64,000 nt of DNA from Clostridiales bacterium (GTDB lineage: Bacteria > Bacillota > Clostridia > Christensenellales > Pumilibacteraceae), in the NCBI GenBank assembly GCA_022508505.1, contig JAFLVC010000011.1, positions 1 to 64,000 on the forward strand, given 5' to 3'. Below the pieces are notes generated by a model. It was given only the letters and a program-made list of their open reading frames with translations. It was not told the DNA's origin and did not search any database. Positions 59,761 to 64,000 of the stretch are shown piece by piece. Numbering within the stretch: the first letter of the stretch is position 1; each line of letters begins with the position of its first letter. Position numbers and translations under genes: made by a program.

Positions 59761-62103
59761 TTAATATCCGCAACAATACATATCTACCAGCTCACTTCCA
59801 TCAGTACCTGCCTTCGACGCCGTTGCCCAAGTTACTACAAAACTAATAGAAGTTGTGCTTTTACTTGCAATAACGGGAGAAATCGCCCCCGATAAAGAAT
59901 CCCCTTTTATTGGTGTTAAAACAGCTGTATATGAAGTACTTGAAAATGGAATTTGAAATGACCAAGTTCCGGCATATATACCAAATCGACCGCACTCTTT
60001 CCAACCGCTTGCCCATATCCTATACCACTCCAATGTAGAAGAAGAAATGTAGTATTGCTTAACGTAATCATGCTGATATTTACGATTTGTACTACTTCCT
60101 GAAGTTATATTTGCTGCACTTTGTCCAGATAGAAATCTCCAGCACGTACCGTCGTATATAAACTCGACAAGAGAACCACCGCCTGTAGCACCATTGTTAT
60201 CTTCCCACGTTGGTAACGCATATATATTCGTATCTGCTGCAATTCTTACATCTTTAATCGTAATAGCGCCTGAATTATTTACATTCAGTGTTGGATTAGC
60301 TGCCGTATTTTTGTATGTAAACTTTACGATTACCCTCGCGCCTGCTACTAATGAAAATGTTTGATCGCCCGTTAATGTAACAATTTTTGCAGCTGTTGCG
60401 CCGGCTGTCGAGCAGGTTCCATAATGAGCTATGTTCTGTGTGCCGTTAAACGCAACGCCATCTATGTATCGAATTGAAGATAACTGCGTAGCGTTTGTCG
60501 CCTTTGTGGCGCTGTCAGCAGTTCCTGCATTCGTCGCTTTCCCCACCGTCATATTTGGATATGTTCCGGCAGGATCGAGAGTAGTGTAGGTATCTGTCCA
60601 CGGCACGTTTACGAACATAGTTCCGTCAGAAGATATCTCAACACCATAATAGCGCCCACTCGTATTGCTCGCCGCTTGGATTGTTGGCTTACTAATGACA
60701 TTCGTAGGTTTGACAAGCCCTGCTTTGGATGCCGTAGCTACGCTATAAGTCGTATCGGTGTCAGTCCAAGGAACGTTTACAACCAGGCTTCCGTTTTCAT
60801 CGCACTGCACGCGGTACGAGCGATTTCCGACTTGCGACGGTGCATTTGCCGGAACGCTTTGAACAACATCGCTTCCGAGCTTAACCGTACCGCTTTGGTC
60901 TGCCGTAGCGACTGGCGGAGGATTTCCGTCCCAATAATAACGCTCGTCTAATTCGTCGATATTTGCCGGATCTCCTCGGTCTCCCTTATCGCCCTTATCT
61001 CCCTTGTCACCTTTATCGCCCTTATCTCCCTTTATACCCTGCGCTCCCGATAGGTCGATAAGATATTCGTACTTGGTTGCGGTTTTTATAAACAGTTTAG
61101 CATTATCCTCATCCTCAACATTGCCTGTTTCTATTGCGACGAAGCCGTACAGACGCACACCGTCAGTAGCAAATCCGGCGTTCATAGCTTCAATAGACGG
61201 ATAAGTTTTATCAATACGGAAACCAACGCCCTCGGGGATATAAAAGTCAAAAATTGGTTCATTATCCGTTCCTGTGTTTACGACAAATGCATCACTTTCG
61301 GGCGGCAATGTAACAACCTTGCCAAGTTTTATAAACGCCGGTTTTCCTTGCGGTATCTTGAAATCAAGTACCGCGTCGATCGACGTGCCACTGTTAGTTA
61401 CCTCGGCTTTTTCGTTATACGACACAGTTTCAACCGTTCCAACCGTTATCTCGCCTGTGTCGCCTTTGTCACCTGTCTCGCCTTTCAGATTGATGAATTT
61501 AAGCCGTCCATCATCAGCAAGCGAAACATCCACATCGCCGACATTATTTGCGTCGGTGCAGTCGGGCTTTTGCAAAAGCGCCTCTATGCTGTCTTCTATA
61601 TGCTCGATCTTGATAGTCAAATCGTTTAGCCGCGCCAACTCGCCACCAACGGAATCTACTGTATCGCCGTCCGACACATCACTTTCGGCTATATCCGTAC
61701 GATATATGCCACTCGCGAGCCGCGAGGCAGCCTTATTCTCGGCGTTTATCTCCGAATATGTAAACACTATTTCAAGCGTGCCGGTTGTGTCTGTAAATGC
61801 TTTCGGGAACGGACACTCGAATACCATGTACTTGGCGTTGTCGATTTCCGCATCGGTCGTGTACAGCATATTGTAAATGTCGTTGTTGAACTGCTTACGG
61901 TTGCCGAAGCGGTCTATCGTTGTGCGGAATACCGTGCATAACGGACTTGTTATCCCCGGCGAGCGGTTTTGCGTGACAGGCACATAGCATTGCAATACCA
62001 CAAAGCCGTAGCCGCCTTTATACAGCTTCGTTTCGGATATCGGTACTACCGTGCCGCTTACGCCGAGCTTTACGGCTATGCGCCGTAGCTGTTTTTCTTT
62101 CAT
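59761..62103 (-). CDS. Tail fibre/upper baseplate protein with collagen-like repeats
   Basis: 780 residues from the ATG at 62103 (GGAGG 6 bases upstream). The N-terminal 150 residues resemble BppU-type baseplate proteins (ETKLYKGGYGFVVLQCYVP, TYSEINAENKAASRLASGIY). A coiled coil (LTIKIEHIEDSIEALLQ) and short collagen-like runs (GETGDKGDTGE, and a longer GDK series near 375-400) follow. Repeated modules come next (PTNVISKPTIQAASNTSGRYYGVEISSDG and a partner with NVPWTDT). The C-terminus (WKECGRFGIYAGTWSFQIPF) is like gp53-type receptor-binding ends. It probably recognises the host surface. Confidence 0.85.
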   Translation of the reverse strand: MKEKQLRRIAVKLGVSGTVVPISETKLYKGGYGFVVLQCYVPVTQNRSPGITSPLCTVFRTTIDRFGNRKQFNNDIYNMLYTTDAEIDNAKYMVFECPFPKAFTDTTGTLEIVFTYSEINAENKAASRLASGIYRTDIAESDVSDGDTVDSVGGELARLNDLTIKIEHIEDSIEALLQKPDCTDANNVGDVDVSLADDGRLKFINLKGETGDKGDTGEITVGTVETVSYNEKAEVTNSGTSIDAVLDFKIPQGKPAFIKLGKVVTLPPESDAFVVNTGTDNEPIFDFYIPEGVGFRIDKTYPSIEAMNAGFATDGVRLYGFVAIETGNVEDEDNAKLFIKTATKYEYLIDLSGAQGIKGDKGDKGDKGDKGDKGDRGDPANIDELDERYYWDGNPPPVATADQSGTVKLGSDVVQSVPANAPSQVGNRSYRVQCDENGSLVVNVPWTDTDTTYSVATASKAGLVKPTNVISKPTIQAASNTSGRYYGVEISSDGTMFVNVPWTDTYTTLDPAGTYPNMTVGKATNAGTADSATKATNATQLSSIRYIDGVAFNGTQNIAHYGTCSTAGATAAKIVTLTGDQTFSLVAGARVIVKFTYKNTAANPTLNVNNSGAITIKDVRIAADTNIYALPTWEDNNGATGGGSLVEFIYDGTCWRFLSGQSAANITSGSSTNRKYQHDYVKQYYISSSTLEWYRIWASGWKECGRFGIYAGTWSFQIPFSSTSYTAVLTPIKGDSLSGAISPVIASKSTTSISFVVTWATASKAGTDGSELVDMYCCGY
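60975..61032 (-). repeat. Short tandem repeat coding for Gly-Asp-Lys collagen-like triplets
   Basis: About six near-identical 9-base units (GGTGATAAG-like on the minus strand) encode consecutive Gly-Asp-Lys triplets in the tail fibre. Such repeats can change length by slippage. Confidence 0.8.
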
Positions 62104-62120
62104 GAAAATGCCTCCTTGTA

Positions 62121-62149
62121 TTGACTTTATGATTTCGTTTGTATATAAT
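62121..62149 (+). promoter_or_regulatory. Promoter of the plus-strand membrane gene
   Basis: TTGACT, 17 bases, TATAAT. The predicted transcript begins with the hairpin CCACC/GGTGG (62155-62170), which includes the GGAGG ribosome-binding site. Confidence 0.82.
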
Positions 62150-62174
62150 AAAACCACCTTTGGAGGTGGTGAAG

Positions 62175-62669
62175 ATGGGACATATTAGCGGCAAACATCT
62201 CGTTCGCATCACGTGTACAACATTGGTGCTTGTTATACTTGTTTACTTGCTTGTTTTAGCAGTAGTCGCGTTAATTCAATCAGTGAGTGACTACATTATG
62301 CCGTTTTCAGTAGTATACACAATTGCAATACCGCTTCTATTATTATCTATATGCTGTACATGCGCAATGTCTTTCAACTATTGTCCAAAAAGATTGTTAT
62401 CTAAGCAATTGATATATATATGGTTCCTATTCCTTGTCCTTTGTATTGTCTTAATATATATGATTATTTTTTTCGCTTATTGTATTTATTCTAATTATTC
62501 AGTAATGCAATCGCTTCTTACAGGAAACATTATCGATCCGAATAATATTTTACTAGCTGAAATTGCCATCGTTAAACAACTAATTATTTGGAATTGGCTG
62601 AGCTTTGCATTATCGCTCTTCGGTCTTGCAACTTCTATATGCTTATTTGTATTACGAATTAAAAACTGA
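62175..62669 (+). CDS. AT-rich four-span membrane protein (moron-like)
   Basis: 164 residues from the ATG at 62175 (GGAGGTGGTGAAG upstream); the track start is inside the hairpin. Four membrane helices lie at about 12-32, 42-62, 75-100 and 130-155. It is transcribed against the flanking tail genes from its own promoter, and its DNA is markedly more AT-rich. This is the usual look of an inserted phage accessory (moron) gene. No family is recognised, and its 3' end overlaps the end of the tail gene by 18 bases. Confidence 0.75.
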   Translation: MGHISGKHLVRITCTTLVLVILVYLLVLAVVALIQSVSDYIMPFSVVYTIAIPLLLLSICCTCAMSFNYCPKRLLSKQLIYIWFLFLVLCIVLIYMIIFFAYCIYSNYSVMQSLLTGNIIDPNNILLAEIAIVKQLIIWNWLSFALSLFGLATSICLFVLRIKN

Positions 62670-64000
62670 ATAAATAAACCAATCCGGTAATCTACCATCG
62701 GGTGTAAGTAGAGATATGTTTTTTACTATATATGCGCTCCGGGTTCTAGGTTCGCTTTGTGTTTCATCTTCATCATAAAGCACGATTGCTTTTACCCGTG
62801 ACAAGTCGATTTCAGCGCTCGGATTAAAACGTATTCCTATTGCCCCATCGCTCGCATCATAAAATTTGTAATCCACCTTATCAGCCAATATATCTGCTGT
62901 AGAAATATTGACATTCTCGTTAAATAAACTTTGAGACTCACTCAACAAACAAGCTTTGAGCGAGCTTTTTTTCTCTCCGAAAAGATTCGGGAATGTAAAG
63001 AAATCTGCACGGTCATTTTGCGTCGGTCGGTGTAAAAGGTTGATTTGATAGTTGAACGATATCTCTTCGCGACAATCCTTATCAAGCGCAATAGCCCAGT
63101 TATCTCCCCCTGGAACGCGCACAATGCTGTCACTATCAGAAACAGAAACAATCGCTTGAGGTAACTTCTGTACTTGCTCAGGTTCCCAATCTGTTTTATG
63201 AAACAGTCGAAAAGACATCAAATCGGCCCGGCCTAATACATCGACATAACGAAGTGGTTGCATCGACAAATATGCACTATCGTTGTCAAGTTTTTTATTG
63301 TATTCGAATGAATCAACAAAATCGCCTGCCTTGAAATTGTCAACCATATCCCACGCAAAAACTATACCATCATGTAATGGAAAATGTAACACAGGAACTA
63401 TGCAGTCTGAGTGATCATTTGGCGCTTGAGGAAAAACTTCGTTTATGCCTATTTCAAGACTTTTTCTGACAATCAAGCTCGACGGGAACAATTTATCATA
63501 TGTAATCACGAAGCCATTGCTGTCGATATGATTTCTTTTTCTATCTGCCTTAAATCTCGTGAACGCATAATTAGGAAGTGTTACAGGGTTTTTGTTAAAA
63601 ATTAAGTTTTTTATAAAATCTTTCCACATAGTAGAATTCAAATATCGCGGCGTTGCAGAATTGTTCGGAGGGGTCGTTGAGAGTTCGAAAAATTCCATAA
63701 TGCGGACTTCGCGCCGCACTTTCGATCGCTCGCTTACCTCATAGAATCGCGGTTCACTCGGTATAGTAACTATTTGAGATAATTGATTAAAATTCTTCGA
63801 ATACGTTACCTTTTGTAAAATTGCGTCCGCATAATATTCGTTTTCAACAGAGGTTACATAATACGGTTCACCGCTTATCTCTACCAAGTCGCCGCTTACC
63901 TTTTCGCTTTCAGCATCCGCGCACTCTTGCCGTTGATATACGGCGTTACCTACACGTATTAGCTTGCCGAAAAGATTAGCGGAAAACCTTTCGCTGTCAA
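62652..64000 (-). CDS. Phage tail/baseplate protein, 5' part beyond right edge
   Basis: The ORF track begins at a TTG at 63887, but the frame stays open to the window edge: upstream codons read RFSANLFGKLIRVGNAVYQR with no stop, so at least 449 residues are visible and the true start is outside. The visible part begins as a small beta module (DLVEISGEPYYVTSVENEYYADAILQKVTYSKN). It continues as a long beta-rich region without membrane helices. Its place just before the BppU-like fibre suggests a tail-tip or distal baseplate component. The exact family is not recognised. Confidence 0.75.
   Translation of the reverse strand, partial: DSERFSANLFGKLIRVGNAVYQRQECADAESEKVSGDLVEISGEPYYVTSVENEYYADAILQKVTYSKNFNQLSQIVTIPSEPRFYEVSERSKVRREVRIMEFFELSTTPPNNSATPRYLNSTMWKDFIKNLIFNKNPVTLPNYAFTRFKADRKRNHIDSNGFVITYDKLFPSSLIVRKSLEIGINEVFPQAPNDHSDCIVPVLHFPLHDGIVFAWDMVDNFKAGDFVDSFEYNKKLDNDSAYLSMQPLRYVDVLGRADLMSFRLFHKTDWEPEQVQKLPQAIVSVSDSDSIVRVPGGDNWAIALDKDCREEISFNYQINLLHRPTQNDRADFFTFPNLFGEKKSSLKACLLSESQSLFNENVNISTADILADKVDYKFYDASDGAIGIRFNPSAEIDLSRVKAIVLYDEDETQSEPRTRSAYIVKNISLLTPDGRLPDWFIYSVFNS

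Larger units (their letters stand above)
56285..64000 (-). mobile_element. Prophage or phage-derived element, left end (continues past right edge)
   Basis: From the cut substrate-binding gene to the window edge the genes form a leftward late-gene series: tail/baseplate protein, BppU-like fibre with collagen-like repeats, small chaperone-like protein, coiled-coil and membrane proteins. Intergenic DNA is more AT-rich than in the host part. Integrase, capsid, packaging and lysis enzymes are not in view and should lie to the right. The exact junction cannot be fixed without the right end; it is near the codons for GPEATI. Confidence 0.8.

Noticed and set aside
59761-62103. Diversity-generating retroelement target in the tail fibre
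   Set aside because: No reverse transcriptase or template repeat is visible in the window, and the C-terminus is of a fixed gp53-like type.

Overview
The window looks like a chromosomal segment of a low-copy, moderately GC-rich Firmicute of the Clostridia class, probably an uncultured gut lineage. The evidence is the gene order recO-yqzL-era-ybeY-pgpH-phoH-yqfD-yqfC, the rplU-prp-rpmA operon with a Prp-cleavable L27 leader, cdaA, the mazEF/nnr/acpS neighbourhood, DUF4364 and TSCPD proteins, YetF with DUF4363, and spore-associated genes (yqfC, yqfD, a CotF-like coat protein). Promoters are mostly plain TTGACA/TATAAT type. Most genes lie on the minus strand. Most long plus-strand ORFs in the track are antisense shadows caused by strong GNC codon bias.

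Layout. 1-12 kb: ppdK (its stop lies just off the left edge), then the recO/yqf block with a natural YbeY-Era fusion, a short PgpH, PhoH and YqfCD, followed by an NfeD-like protein, Ogg and the L21/Prp/L27 operon. 12-16 kb: aspartokinase, a DUF1015 protein, and cdaA followed by a 52-residue stub where CdaR would normally sit. 16-20.3 kb: a lysine-rich single-span protein, an unusual array of small palindromes, and the holA operon with two membrane proteins, one an M28 peptidase relative without its metal ligands. 20.3-34.6 kb: YetF/DUF4363, UvrBA, an AT-rich lipoprotein, DinB, a possible SecB-like protein, MazEF, Nnr, AcpS, a P1-family peptidase, RecX and a coat-protein pair. 34.6-46 kb: a phosphoribosyltransferase, a 3305-residue membrane-anchored surface protein with seven C-terminal InlB-type repeats, and a MarR regulator. 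46-55.8 kb: cysE-cysS, a tiny TM2-like protein, an MsmX/UgpC-type ABC ATPase with duplicated TOBE modules and a histone-H1-like tail, bioY, TSCPD, DUF4364, valS and a four-span membrane protein.

56.0-64.0 kb: a substrate-binding-protein gene is cut after about 93 codons. From there to the right edge the content is a prophage or phage-derived element read leftward: tail/baseplate protein (open at the edge), BppU-like fibre with collagen-like repeats, small chaperone-like protein, coiled-coil and membrane proteins. At the extreme left end are two tiny monocistronic genes, each with its own consensus promoter. One AT-rich membrane gene runs against the phage late genes from its own promoter.

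Functional links. c-di-AMP synthesis (CdaA) and breakdown (PgpH) are both present, both with reduced partner modules. DNA repair is concentrated here (RecO, Ogg, UvrA, UvrB, DinB, RecX, HolA). Three of these genes (holA, dinB, recX) have a TATAAT box exactly six bases before the ATG, predicting leaderless mRNAs. Several proteins carry lysine-rich tails. No tRNA, rRNA or CRISPR was seen. Database names are from memory of family motifs; no search was run.
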